Shown here: positions 54,294 to 62,610 of the stretch, piece after piece
How the letters are laid out: every line of letters begins with the position of its first letter
How positions within the stretch are numbered: position 1 is the stretch's first letter
NCBI GenBank assembly: GCA_902766005.1
Contig: CACXCB010000252.1
Coordinates: forward strand, 1 to 64,000
DNA: 64,000 bases
Source: an uncultured Erysipelotrichaceae bacterium
GTDB lineage: Bacteria; Bacillota_I; Bacilli_A; Erysipelotrichales; Erysipelotrichaceae
Reading direction: 5' to 3'
Made by a program: the position numbers and the translations under genes
The notes under the pieces: generated by a model
Database searches by the model: none
Told to the model about the DNA's origin: nothing
Seen by the model: only the letters and a program-made list of their open reading frames with translations

Positions 54294-55643
54294 TTATTGT
54301 GGTGCATTCACAATGTTGTAAAGAGCGTTTGTAGCGCCTTCAAAAGCAAGGAAAACCTTCCTTGTTGCACCGTTTCTATGCTTGGCAATGTTGATCTCCA
54401 GTCTTTCATTGCCGGCCTGTTCTGCTTCCTCTTTTACTTTTTCATCATAATATGCTTCCCTGTAAAGCATCATGACAATATCTGCATCCTGCTCAATGGC
54501 ACCGGATTCTCTTAAGTCACTCAGCATCGGATGCTTGTTTTCCCTCTGTTCAACCGAACGGCTCAATTGGGACAATGCAATAACAGGTACATTCAGTTCT
54601 CTTGCAAGAGCTTTGAGGTTACGTGAGATCTCAGATACTTCCTGCTGACGGTTTTCGCCGGCTTTTCCGCTTCCCGTAATCAGCTGGATATAGTCAATTA
54701 ATATTAAACTTAACCCATGTTCCGACTGCAGTCTGCGACATTTGGAAAAGATTTCCGACACCTTTACACCGGGCGTGTCATCAATAAAAATATTGGACAT
54801 CTTCAATTCTGCCGCAGCTTCATTTACACGGTTCCAGTCATCATTACTCAATCTTCCTGTTTTCAGCTGATCACCGGCAATTCTGCTTTTTGCGGATAAA
54901 AGACGCATTGCCAATTGTTCCGCAGCCATTTCCAAAGAGAATATCGCCACGGCGTGATCAGGCTGATACGCTGCAACATTCATGGCCAGATTCAAAGATA
55001 CCGCAGTCTTACCCATTGAAGGTCTTGCTGCCACAATGATCAGATCCCCTTTCTGCAAACCGTGCAGAGTATGATCCAGGTCAAAAAAACCTGTTTTGAA
55101 TCCGGTGATGTCGGATTTGTTGTCAGACATCTTCTGGATCATATCCAGAACATTTGTCATCAGTTCCGGTGAAGTTTTGAATTCACCGGCTCTTCTGTTA
55201 CGGGAAACATTCAGGATTTCTTTTTCTGCCCTGTCCAGATACTCATTGACATCTGTCTGGCCTGCAAAACCCTCTTCAGCGACACCTTCTGCCGCTTCGA
55301 TCATATTTCGCATCAATGCCTTTTCATGAATCATTGTGACATAATTCTTCGTATTGGCACTTGTGACAGCCGCATCACTGAGGTCCGTCAAATAGGAAAT
55401 GCCTCCTGCTTTATCCAGGAGGTTCATGTCCTTTAATCTTGTCGCTACCGTTGTCAGATCAATCGGGCTGCCGGTTTTATACAAACTCTCACATGCCTGA
55501 AAGACCCTCTTGTTTGTTTCAATGAAAAAGTCATCCTCGCTGACCCCTTCCTCCATTGCGATACGGGCAGCATTGGGATAAACCATCATCGTACCAAGCA
55601 ATGAGGCTTCTGCTTCCGGTGCGGATGGAAGCACCTTAGGCAT
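54294..55643 (-). CDS. dnaB: replicative DNA helicase
   Basis: 449 residues. N-terminal PSAPEAEASLLGTMM domain, Walker A in ARPSMGKTAVSLN, Walker B in LILIDYIQLI, and the arginine-rich LRESGAIEQDADIVMML and KHRNGATRKV motifs of DnaB. It unwinds DNA at the fork. It is 2 bp upstream-linked to rplI and 12 bp before the M23 peptidase gene. Confidence 0.96.
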   Translation of the reverse strand: MPKVLPSAPEAEASLLGTMMVYPNAARIAMEEGVSEDDFFIETNKRVFQACESLYKTGSPIDLTTVATRLKDMNLLDKAGGISYLTDLSDAAVTSANTKNYVTMIHEKALMRNMIEAAEGVAEEGFAGQTDVNEYLDRAEKEILNVSRNRRAGEFKTSPELMTNVLDMIQKMSDNKSDITGFKTGFFDLDHTLHGLQKGDLIIVAARPSMGKTAVSLNLAMNVAAYQPDHAVAIFSLEMAAEQLAMRLLSAKSRIAGDQLKTGRLSNDDWNRVNEAAAELKMSNIFIDDTPGVKVSEIFSKCRRLQSEHGLSLILIDYIQLITGSGKAGENRQQEVSEISRNLKALARELNVPVIALSQLSRSVEQRENKHPMLSDLRESGAIEQDADIVMMLYREAYYDEKVKEEAEQAGNERLEINIAKHRNGATRKVFLAFEGATNALYNIVNAPQ

Positions 55644-55645
55644 AA

Positions 55646-56095
55646 TCAGCCTTCACTTCCTGTCAGTTTGACATTGATGGTACCAATGACATTCTTATGC
55701 AGTTCCACACGCACCTTTGTCGTGCCGAGTGTCTGAATCGGTGCTGTATCAAGAATTTTCTTTTTATCAATCTGAAATCCCTGACGGTTTAATCTTTCAG
55801 CAATCTGCTTTGTGGAAACGGAACCGAATACCTTTCCCTCAACACCGGATTTCACATGGAATTCCACAGACATTGTTTCCAGCTTCTTTGCCAGCTCTCT
55901 TGCCTCTGCTTCTCTTTGTGCTTCCAATGCAGCTTCTTCTTCTTTTTGTTTGGATAAAATCTCTTTGGATTTCTTTGTCTCAGGAATTGCCAGGCCTCTG
56001 GCAATCAGAAAGTTCTGTCCATATCCGTCTGCAACAGTGACTGTATCACCTTTTTTTCCTACTTTTTTTACGTCTTCTTTAAGAATGACTCTCAT
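55646..56095 (-). CDS. rplI: 50S ribosomal protein L9
   Basis: 149 residues. N-terminal MRVILKEDVKKVGKKGD and YGQNFLIARGLA are typical of L9, followed by the long helix and C-terminal domain. The ATG overlaps the gdpP stop (ATGA), and AAGGAGG is supplied by the end of gdpP. Confidence 0.96.
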   Translation of the reverse strand: MRVILKEDVKKVGKKGDTVTVADGYGQNFLIARGLAIPETKKSKEILSKQKEEEAALEAQREAEARELAKKLETMSVEFHVKSGVEGKVFGSVSTKQIAERLNRQGFQIDKKKILDTAPIQTLGTTKVRVELHKNVIGTINVKLTGSEG

Positions 56096-58047
56096 TTTTT
56101 TTCCTCCTTAAAATAATCATCAATTGTTTCTATCAGTTCTTTGCGGATTGCATCCACATTCGTATTCTTTCTCTGCATTGCAGCAGCTGTCATATGGCCG
56201 CCACCCTTCATCTCTTCCATAATCATCTGTACATTGATCGAGCCGTTGGAACGTGCAGAAATAGCCGTCTCAACATCTGATGTATTGGCTATAACAAATG
56301 CCGCCTGCACATTCTGAATGCCTAAGAGAATATCAGCAACCTGTGACATCAGGGATCTTGTCAGCTGCTTATCCTTTACGGAAGCAATGATCACACCGTT
56401 CTTGTATCTTTCACTTTCGGAAATAACCTTACTCTTGAGGGAGTATTCATCAAAAGTATCCTTCAGGTAATCATTGGCGGTTAAAGGATCTGCGCCCATC
56501 TGTCTTAACTGGCTTGCTGCATCGTATGTTCTTGCACCGGTTCTGACACGATATTTCTGGGTATCTACAATAATACCTGCCAGCATGATTGTTGCAGCCA
56601 ATGGGCTGATATCAATTCTCTGCGAAACATACGGAATCATCTCTGTCAAAAGCTCACAGGTACTGCTTGCACCTGCTTCAATATAAACCATGACCGGTTT
56701 AACGCCCATTTCCGTGCTTCTTCTATGGTGATCGATGATGACTACTTTCTTTGCCCTTTCCAGAACACCTGCACCGTTTGACTGTTTGACATTATGGTGG
56801 TCTGTCATAATGACAAGAGAATTCTCCTGAAGCTGGTTAATTGCTTCACTTTCCGTGACGAAATTAACCTCTTCCTTCAATTCTTTCATATTTGCCTTCA
56901 TGGCTTCATCCAGTTTTTCCTCAATACCGCCGGTTTTAGCAATAATGCAAACATTCTTATGCAGAGCAGTCGCCATGCGGGAAAGACAGATCGCTGAACC
57001 GATACAGTCAAAATCCGCTGTTTTATGGCCGCAGATAATCACATTGGATGATTTCTGCATCAGATCACGCAGGGCATGGGACATGACACGTACCCTGACT
57101 CTGCTTCTTTTCTCTGTCGCTTCGGATGAGCCACCGAAATATTTGACTTCTTCCCCTTCGCCTTGGACTGCTACCTGGTCACCGCCTCTTGTCTGTGCCA
57201 AATCCATCAGTTTGGCAACCATATCATCCATTTCTTCAAAATCCGATGCGCCTCTGGCAAATGCCATGGAAAGAGTAATGGAAACATCCAGCTTCTGGGC
57301 AGATTTTCTGACCTTGTTCAATATGGAAAAGTGGTCATCCATCAGTTTGGAGAAGATCTTTTCATTCAATACAAGCAGATAACGGTTGTTGCTGAGACGC
57401 TTGTACAGTATGCCGAACTGGTTGCAGTAATCTGTCAATGGAGTACGGATGGCAGCGTTGATGTTTGCCGCATCTGCTTCATCCACATAGTTTATGCTTT
57501 CATCGTAGTTATCATAGCTGGCCATACCGACCACAACATGCTCATCGTTATACTTTTCCTTGTATGTGGTTGTTTCGGTAATATCCCTAAAGATGATCAA
57601 AGGAGCATCTTCCTTTCGTTTGATCTGATAGATCCTGTCTTCAACCTTGCATACAGAGGTATCTGCCTTTCCGGAGATCAGATCATCCGCTTCAGGAATC
57701 CAGGTTAAAACCTTCATTCCCAGTTTATCAATACCTCTTTCCTCAAACAGGTCGCTCATCCACGTGATAATGTAATTATCATCATAGATGATCATGCCGA
57801 CTTCACCGGTAAGATATGCTTCTTTTGCGGCACTGCCCAAAGCATTCTTCACTCCCTTTGATTGTTCATCTGAAAAAACATTAAATCTTTCAAACACAAA
57901 AAACAGGATACCCGCTTCCACTACCAGAATGATCAATGCGAAGAAGATATTTGTATGAAAAAAAGATTGCAAAAGGAACAGGCCTGCAGCCTGAGCGGCA
58001 AGTAATCCAATCGTCCATTGTTTAAGATTCTTCAGTTTCAGACGCAT
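56092..58047 (-). CDS. gdpP: cyclic-di-AMP phosphodiesterase GdpP
   Basis: 651 residues. Two N-terminal helices, a PAS-like domain (about 80-160), a degenerate GGDEF domain (about 170-300), then the DHH domain with GHKTADFDCIGS and TDHH and the DHHA1 domain with GGGHMTAAA near the end. It hydrolyses c-di-AMP, the second messenger that controls potassium uptake proteins such as KtrA in this window. AAGGAGG lies eight bases before the ATG; it overlaps yybS by 26 bp. Confidence 0.94.
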   Translation of the reverse strand: MRLKLKNLKQWTIGLLAAQAAGLFLLQSFFHTNIFFALIILVVEAGILFFVFERFNVFSDEQSKGVKNALGSAAKEAYLTGEVGMIIYDDNYIITWMSDLFEERGIDKLGMKVLTWIPEADDLISGKADTSVCKVEDRIYQIKRKEDAPLIIFRDITETTTYKEKYNDEHVVVGMASYDNYDESINYVDEADAANINAAIRTPLTDYCNQFGILYKRLSNNRYLLVLNEKIFSKLMDDHFSILNKVRKSAQKLDVSITLSMAFARGASDFEEMDDMVAKLMDLAQTRGGDQVAVQGEGEEVKYFGGSSEATEKRSRVRVRVMSHALRDLMQKSSNVIICGHKTADFDCIGSAICLSRMATALHKNVCIIAKTGGIEEKLDEAMKANMKELKEEVNFVTESEAINQLQENSLVIMTDHHNVKQSNGAGVLERAKKVVIIDHHRRSTEMGVKPVMVYIEAGASSTCELLTEMIPYVSQRIDISPLAATIMLAGIIVDTQKYRVRTGARTYDAASQLRQMGADPLTANDYLKDTFDEYSLKSKVISESERYKNGVIIASVKDKQLTRSLMSQVADILLGIQNVQAAFVIANTSDVETAISARSNGSINVQMIMEEMKGGGHMTAAAMQRKNTNVDAIRKELIETIDDYFKEEKK

Positions 58048-58972
58048 GCTTCAATCCTCCTTTCAGCCATCTCTCATGATAATCCGTTGTGATATACAAA
58101 AATCCGACCATCGCTGTAAATACTGCCAGAAACAACATGCAGGCAAAGGCAATCAATCCAGACCATCTCTGTAAAGATGGCACAAATGAGGGTAGGATCA
58201 GCGCTATCGCAATAGCCCCAAACAGAGCAAGATAGAGATAGCCGCACATACCCAATCCCTGACAGAATCCCTGAATCAGCTCATTTTCAAAGGTATACTG
58301 CAGTGAAACGATATACCCGATAAATCCGATGACAGCCACATATCCTGACCATTTCGGCGGAAAATAGGCATGTATAGGCGTGGATTCCGGTAAAGGGACT
58401 CGCATTCTTTTTAACATCATCCGTGATACCATATGGGTTATAAAGCCTTCTAGAGCACCCGTTAATGCAGCGGACAAAACAAGCATGTTCTTCAAAAAAC
58501 TGTCCATATTGATCATGCTGAGTGCCTGGGTGGAATTAGGTGCCAATACTTCAAGCATGTTCTTATATTCATCCACTTCCATGTTCAGATCAATACCGAA
58601 GAATGCCGCAAAGACAACCATGGCAAACAATTCTACAAGTGCACCGAGAACAATTGTCCGAATCAGGATTCTGCGATTATCCGTATGGCTGTAAATGCCA
58701 CTGCCGTAAATCAAGCCGATAAACGACTCACAGCCGATAAAAAACATGGTTTGCGGTGTTGCCAGCATAAACAGCAGGATGAATATGGACGCCAAAACAA
58801 CCCAGCTGTTCTTCATCCCGTATTTTGCACTGTAAAAAACCATGGGAAGAGGAAATAAAAACAAAAAAGTCCCACTGAGCATTCCGGCAAGTTGTCTATC
58901 AATTAATAAGAGAGCACCGATGATGGCAATCATCATTGCTCCATCTGTCAATCTACGTATATTACGATTCAT
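58022..58972 (-). CDS. yybS: DUF2232 membrane protein (YybS-like)
   Basis: 316 residues with about eight membrane helices. Family call rests on its hydrophobic pattern and on the conserved order yybS-gdpP-rplI-dnaB found in Bacillus. AGGAGAT precedes the ATG. Function is unknown, possibly an ECF-transporter-like membrane component. It is the first coding gene of the long operon. Confidence 0.78.
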   Translation of the reverse strand: MNRNIRRLTDGAMMIAIIGALLLIDRQLAGMLSGTFLFLFPLPMVFYSAKYGMKNSWVVLASIFILLFMLATPQTMFFIGCESFIGLIYGSGIYSHTDNRRILIRTIVLGALVELFAMVVFAAFFGIDLNMEVDEYKNMLEVLAPNSTQALSMINMDSFLKNMLVLSAALTGALEGFITHMVSRMMLKRMRVPLPESTPIHAYFPPKWSGYVAVIGFIGYIVSLQYTFENELIQGFCQGLGMCGYLYLALFGAIAIALILPSFVPSLQRWSGLIAFACMLFLAVFTAMVGFLYITTDYHERWLKGGLKHASETEES

Positions 58973-59015
58973 TTAAAACATCTCCTACATTGAGGCCGCA
59001 ACCATTATAGCATAG

Positions 59016-59048
59016 AAAAAAGAATCCCGCATTTCAATGCAGGATTCC
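59016..59048 (-). terminator. terminator or attenuator upstream of yybS
   Basis: Minus-strand GAATCCTGCATT pairs with AATGCGGGATTC (one G-T) around a 2-4 nt loop and is followed by TTTTTT, 44 bp before the yybS start codon. It ends the putative RNA below or attenuates the operon. Confidence 0.75.
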
Positions 59049-59262
59049 ATGGTGCAATCTGGCTCATCTGAATGCTTTGTGTCTTTCGTCAGGAAATAGA
59101 TTTCAGAGGGATAGATTATGTATTCATCCTATTCTTGCTGGATCACTTTTCTTCAGATTGATCAGATTTTAAAATGATAATTGCAGGTTCCTCACCTGCC
59201 TAGGTAAATTCCGGGGCTTCTCATAACAACCTCCGTTTTCTCCAACAGGAGCTTCTATTTAT
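59016..59262 (-). ncRNA. putative structured RNA or leader, class not identified
   Basis: About 245 nt between a promoter (59269-59296) and the terminator at 59016-59048, without a convincing open frame. Visible helices include CTCC-TGTT-GGAG, GCAGGT-GAGGA-ACCTGC, CTGATCA with TGATCCAG, and GGAT/ATCC. It could be a free RNA (6S-like in length) or a terminator-controlled leader of the yybS operon. I checked by eye for T-box, c-di-AMP (ydaO), SAM, Mg (M-box) and SRP signatures and found none convincing. Confidence 0.4.
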
Positions 59263-59268
59263 ACCATT

Positions 59269-59305
59269 ATGATAGCTGAAATAATGTTCATTTCAAGGCT
59301 ATCAT
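59269..59305. promoter_or_regulatory. minus-strand promoter inside a large inverted repeat
   Basis: TTGAAA (59291-59296) and TATCAT (59269-59274) are 16 bp apart on the minus strand. They lie within the imperfect palindrome ATGATAGC-TGAAAT, 7-nt centre, ATTTCA-AG-GCTATCAT, a likely operator covering the promoter. Confidence 0.55.
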
Positions 59306-59322
59306 CCCCTTGTTTTTATTGC

Positions 59323-59370
59323 TATAATAGTATAGATGAAGATCCTGCCAAAACATGGCCGGATCTTTTT
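59323..59370 (+). ncRNA. very short transcript unit: promoter directly followed by a terminator
   Basis: TATAAT (59323-59328) would start RNA near 59335; AAGATCC and GCC pair with GGC and GGATCTT (59339-59366) and are followed by TTTTT. No coding frame fits. It may make a ~35-nt RNA or serve only to block transcription. From 59371 to 59460 I see nothing definite. Confidence 0.35.
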
Positions 59371-59464
59371 ATCATTTTTTAGTCAAAAACAGTGACATGC
59401 AGAAATATTTCATGAAATTATCACAGTTTTATACTGTCGCTGATGGATCAGGCTATTGAACACG

Positions 59465-59494
59465 TATAATCATTGTGATATCATTTTGATATCA
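59465..59494 (+). promoter_or_regulatory. -10 element and paired TGATATCA boxes before the ABC operon
   Basis: TATAAT at 59465-59470 is followed by the 8-bp palindrome TGATATCA at 59476-59483 and again at 59487-59494 (11-bp period), covering about +1 to +18. This suggests a repressor site; no regulator gene is adjacent. Confidence 0.5.
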
Positions 59495-59513
59495 AATGTA
59501 AGGAGTATTTCAT

Positions 59514-60242
59514 ATGAGTACCAATTCCGTTCTTGAAATCAGGTATTTTTCAAAATCATATAAAGCAGATACCAAAGCTGTTGATGATGTATCAATCAAT
59601 GTTATGGGTGGTGATATTTACGGTTTTATCGGACATAACGGTGCAGGAAAATCAACTACCATTCGTGCGGTAGTCGGTGTTCTTGATTTTACGGATGGGG
59701 AGATCATCATTGACGGCCATTCTGTAAAAGACGAACCGATTGCATGTAAAAAGGTCACTGCATATATCCCGGACAATCCTGATTTATATGATAATCTGAC
59801 CGGTATCCAGTATTTGAACTTTATTGCCGATGTTTTCGGCATCGGTGATACAGAACGCGAACAAAGCATTCGCAAATATGCAGATCTCTTTGAAATAACA
59901 GATGCGCTGGGTGATCTGATCGGTTCCTATTCCCATGGCATGAAACAGAAGGTCGCAATCATTTCCGCTCTGATTCATAAACCAAGATTGATGGTGCTGG
60001 ATGAACCATTTGTCGGTCTGGATCCAAAAGCAACATTCACATTGAAGGAAGTCATGCATGAAATGTGCAATGAAGGGACAGCGATCTTCTTCTCTACACA
60101 TGTTCTGGATGTTGCCGAAAAACTGTGCAATAAAGTTTCCATCATCAAGCATGGAAAGATCATCGTTTCCGGAACCATGAAAGAATTGACAGAAAAACAC
60201 TCTCTGGAAGAAGCATTTCTGGAGGCCGACAACAATGAATGA
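59514..60242 (+). CDS. ABC transporter ATP-binding protein
   Basis: 242 residues. Walker A GHNGAGKST, signature SYSHGMKQK, Walker B LMVLDEPFVGLDP and switch histidine in STHVLD are intact. It is of the ABC-2 exporter class. AAGGAG precedes the ATG; it overlaps its permease gene by 8 bp. Confidence 0.9.
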   Translation: MSTNSVLEIRYFSKSYKADTKAVDDVSINVMGGDIYGFIGHNGAGKSTTIRAVVGVLDFTDGEIIIDGHSVKDEPIACKKVTAYIPDNPDLYDNLTGIQYLNFIADVFGIGDTEREQSIRKYADLFEITDALGDLIGSYSHGMKQKVAIISALIHKPRLMVLDEPFVGLDPKATFTLKEVMHEMCNEGTAIFFSTHVLDVAEKLCNKVSIIKHGKIIVSGTMKELTEKHSLEEAFLEADNNE

Positions 60243-61830
60243 TAATCTGATTCTTTTAAAAACACTGCTTTTATCCACAAGCAGTATCAATGTTTACAAA
60301 TATTCCAAAGACACAAAGAAGCGAAGCAGAGTAATCGGAAATGCCATTGGCACTGTCATCCTTTATCTGCTTCTGATGACTTACTGTGTTCTTCTTTGTG
60401 CCGGATACGGAACAATCGGTCTGACTGCTGTCATACCGGTAATATGCGCTTTGACAATCAGTGCTCTGGCTTTTGTGCTTACCCTTTTCAAGTCAAACGG
60501 ATATCTGTTTAACTTTAAAGAATATGACATGCTGATGTCGCTTCCTTTTGAAGCCAGAACTGTTGCCGGATGCAAGTTTCTGTACATGTACATTCAAAGC
60601 CTTCCGTGGTATCTCAGCATATCTATTGCCATGATGATCGGATATGGCATTTATGCACATCCTGTCATCCTTGTATATCCAGCATGGCTCGTATTGTCTT
60701 TCTTCCTTCCCGTTATTCCTATGCTGATCGCTTCTTTTCTCGGTTTTCTGATCGCAAAAATCAGCTCCGGTTTTCGCAAAACAAACATCATACAGACAAT
60801 ACTCACATTTATCCTTATACTCTTCAGTTTTTCCCTTCGTTTCATTCTGGAAGATGTATTTCGAAATCAGAAGGTACAGATTGTACTGGAAGAGATCTCC
60901 GGTTTATCGGATCAGGCAGGAAAAATGTATCCGCCTGCAGGATGGTTTGCAGAAGCAATCGTTTCAGGCAGACTGTCTGATGCACTTCTGCTGATCGGAG
61001 TCAGCATATTGCTGTTTTCAATGGTGTTTTATATCATCGGCAATTCCTACCGCAGCATCAACTCTGCATTAAAATCCCATGCTGCATCCAAAAACTACAA
61101 AATGACTGTCCCAAAACAGCATAGTGTCATTCAGGCTATTGCATTTAAAGAATTTAAGCGAATGACCGGTTCCCCTACTTACCTTGTAAACGGAGCGACA
61201 GGTGAACTGCTGGCAGTCATTCTCGGCTTAGCCACTCTTTTGATCGGATTTGACAAGATTGTTTCAACCATTACACAAGGCGCACCGATCGATGCCTCCA
61301 TCCTTCATCCTGCAATTCCCTTTATCGTCTACTTTCTCATTGGCATGATGTCCACTACCACATGTTCTCCTTCACTGGAAGGAAAAAACTACTGGATAGT
61401 ACAAAGTCTGCCGATTGAAAAAAAGACCCTTTATCAGGGAAAGATGCTGTTCAACATGGAATTAACTGTACCGTTTATGGTTTTTACAACATTATGCCTT
61501 TGTATTTCCGCAAAAGTATCTGTTTTAAATACAATGTTGTATCTGCTTCTTGGATTAGTACTTTGTGCCTTTTCCACTGCATGGGGATGTGTATGCGGTA
61601 TCAGATATATGCGTCTGAACTGGGAAAATGAAGTAGAGGTGATCAAGCAGGGATCTGCAGTAGTCATTTATATGTTTCCGAATATGTTTGCGGCAATGGG
61701 ATTAGTTGTATTGGCTGTCTATCTCGGTACACGCATGAACCACAGTCTTCTGACACTGATACTGATATTCATAGCTACAGCATTGGCTGCAATCAGTTAC
61801 AGGATCGTTATGATCCTTTCCAAACATTGA
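60235..61830 (+). CDS. ABC-2-type exporter permease
   Basis: 531 residues with about twelve hydrophobic segments in two halves joined by a loop near 270-300. The YDMLMSLPFEARTVAGCKF and later SLPIEKKTLYQGKM segments are internal repeats typical of this large exporter permease group. It works with the preceding ATPase; the substrate is unknown (peptide, antibiotic or lipid). Ends at 61830; from there to 62020 no gene is seen. Confidence 0.82.
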   Translation: MNDNLILLKTLLLSTSSINVYKYSKDTKKRSRVIGNAIGTVILYLLLMTYCVLLCAGYGTIGLTAVIPVICALTISALAFVLTLFKSNGYLFNFKEYDMLMSLPFEARTVAGCKFLYMYIQSLPWYLSISIAMMIGYGIYAHPVILVYPAWLVLSFFLPVIPMLIASFLGFLIAKISSGFRKTNIIQTILTFILILFSFSLRFILEDVFRNQKVQIVLEEISGLSDQAGKMYPPAGWFAEAIVSGRLSDALLLIGVSILLFSMVFYIIGNSYRSINSALKSHAASKNYKMTVPKQHSVIQAIAFKEFKRMTGSPTYLVNGATGELLAVILGLATLLIGFDKIVSTITQGAPIDASILHPAIPFIVYFLIGMMSTTTCSPSLEGKNYWIVQSLPIEKKTLYQGKMLFNMELTVPFMVFTTLCLCISAKVSVLNTMLYLLLGLVLCAFSTAWGCVCGIRYMRLNWENEVEVIKQGSAVVIYMFPNMFAAMGLVVLAVYLGTRMNHSLLTLILIFIATALAAISYRIVMILSKH

Positions 61831-62025
61831 TATATTGCTTATTGCAGATTGAATTGCGAAATATGCGAGAAGCCGGGCATGATTCTGCAAAACAATCCGG
61901 ATGCCTGTGACAATCTGAAAACATATGATAACTGATATCACGGAAAACCTGTATGTTTCAGGACCGATCTTTCTGACTTGCTCACTCTATGGATTAATCC
62001 GATCATCACATTTTACAAATACAAA

Positions 62026-62063
62026 AAAGGCTGTTTGGATTCTGCAGAAATACAACAGCCTTT
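62026..62063 (+). terminator. terminator of the ABC exporter operon
   Basis: AAAGGCTGTT pairs with AACAGCCTTT around a loop of about 17 nt, followed by CTTCATG. It lies almost 200 bp past the permease stop. Confidence 0.6.
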
Positions 62064-62093
62064 CTTCATGTAAAAAGGTCATCTGTCTGTCTA

Positions 62094-62137
62094 TTGACAT
62101 ATCCGGTACCGTGCAGTAATATAGTATCAATTGATAC
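62094..62137 (+). promoter_or_regulatory. promoter and operator of the Panacea toxin-antitoxin operon
   Basis: TTGACA (62094-62099) and TAATAT (62117-62122) are 17 bp apart. The 14-bp perfect palindrome GTATCAATTGATAC (62124-62137) overlaps the expected start site, so the helix-turn-helix antitoxin could autorepress. Confidence 0.75.
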
Positions 62138-62158
62138 CGCCTTTTGGAGGCGATAGCA

Positions 62159-62596
62159 TTGACTGAAACCAGAACAAGAATTGAGACAAAAACAGAAATA
62201 CTTTCTTATTTACAAAATCTACGATATGCATTGGAACATAACGCGAAAATCACATTTCAAATAGAGCGATTTGTTGACAGACAAAGAAATCAGCGATATA
62301 CCAACCGGTATACTGTGGCAGATCTATTTCCAAATGAGAATCCGGTTACAGTAATAAAGAGAGAAATAAAAAAGCTATCGGTTGAAGACTACATGCAGAC
62401 AGTGAAAGACTTACGATTTCCCAACCGAAGCGAAATGCGTGAGTTTGGAAAAGTTTATGCCAGAAAAGGAGATGTATATATCAAGATCCGTGTAGAACTG
62501 TTATCTGAATATGGTAACCATACCATTTTTGTGATGTCATTTCACTATGCAGAAATCCCTTTTATCCAGGATATGTTCCCCTACCGTAATGCATGA
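62159..62596 (+). CDS. probable toxin of a Panacea-type toxin-antitoxin pair
   Basis: 145 residues from TTG 62159, eight bases after GGAGG. An in-frame TTG at 62144 would place the ribosome binding site inside the gene. The protein is soluble and basic, with ITFQIERFVDRQRNQRYTNRYT and KVYARKGDVYIKIRVE segments; I recognise no catalytic motif. Its toxin role is inferred from the adjacent Panacea antitoxin and shared promoter. Confidence 0.6.
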   Translation: MTETRTRIETKTEILSYLQNLRYALEHNAKITFQIERFVDRQRNQRYTNRYTVADLFPNENPVTVIKREIKKLSVEDYMQTVKDLRFPNRSEMREFGKVYARKGDVYIKIRVELLSEYGNHTIFVMSFHYAEIPFIQDMFPYRNA

Positions 62597-62610
62597 GGAG
62601 GCAATAATCA

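Noticed and set aside
59130-59150. GCTGGATCAC resembling the 3' end of 16S rRNA
   Set aside because: Only about 10 bases match, the anti-Shine-Dalgarno CCTCC is absent, and no other rRNA sequence is nearby.
59016-59262. M-box magnesium riboswitch suggested by AGGTGAGGAACCT
   Set aside because: Only the short AGGTGAGG hairpin resembles the M-box; the remaining conserved core (GCUGCUGCCC-type segment) is missing.
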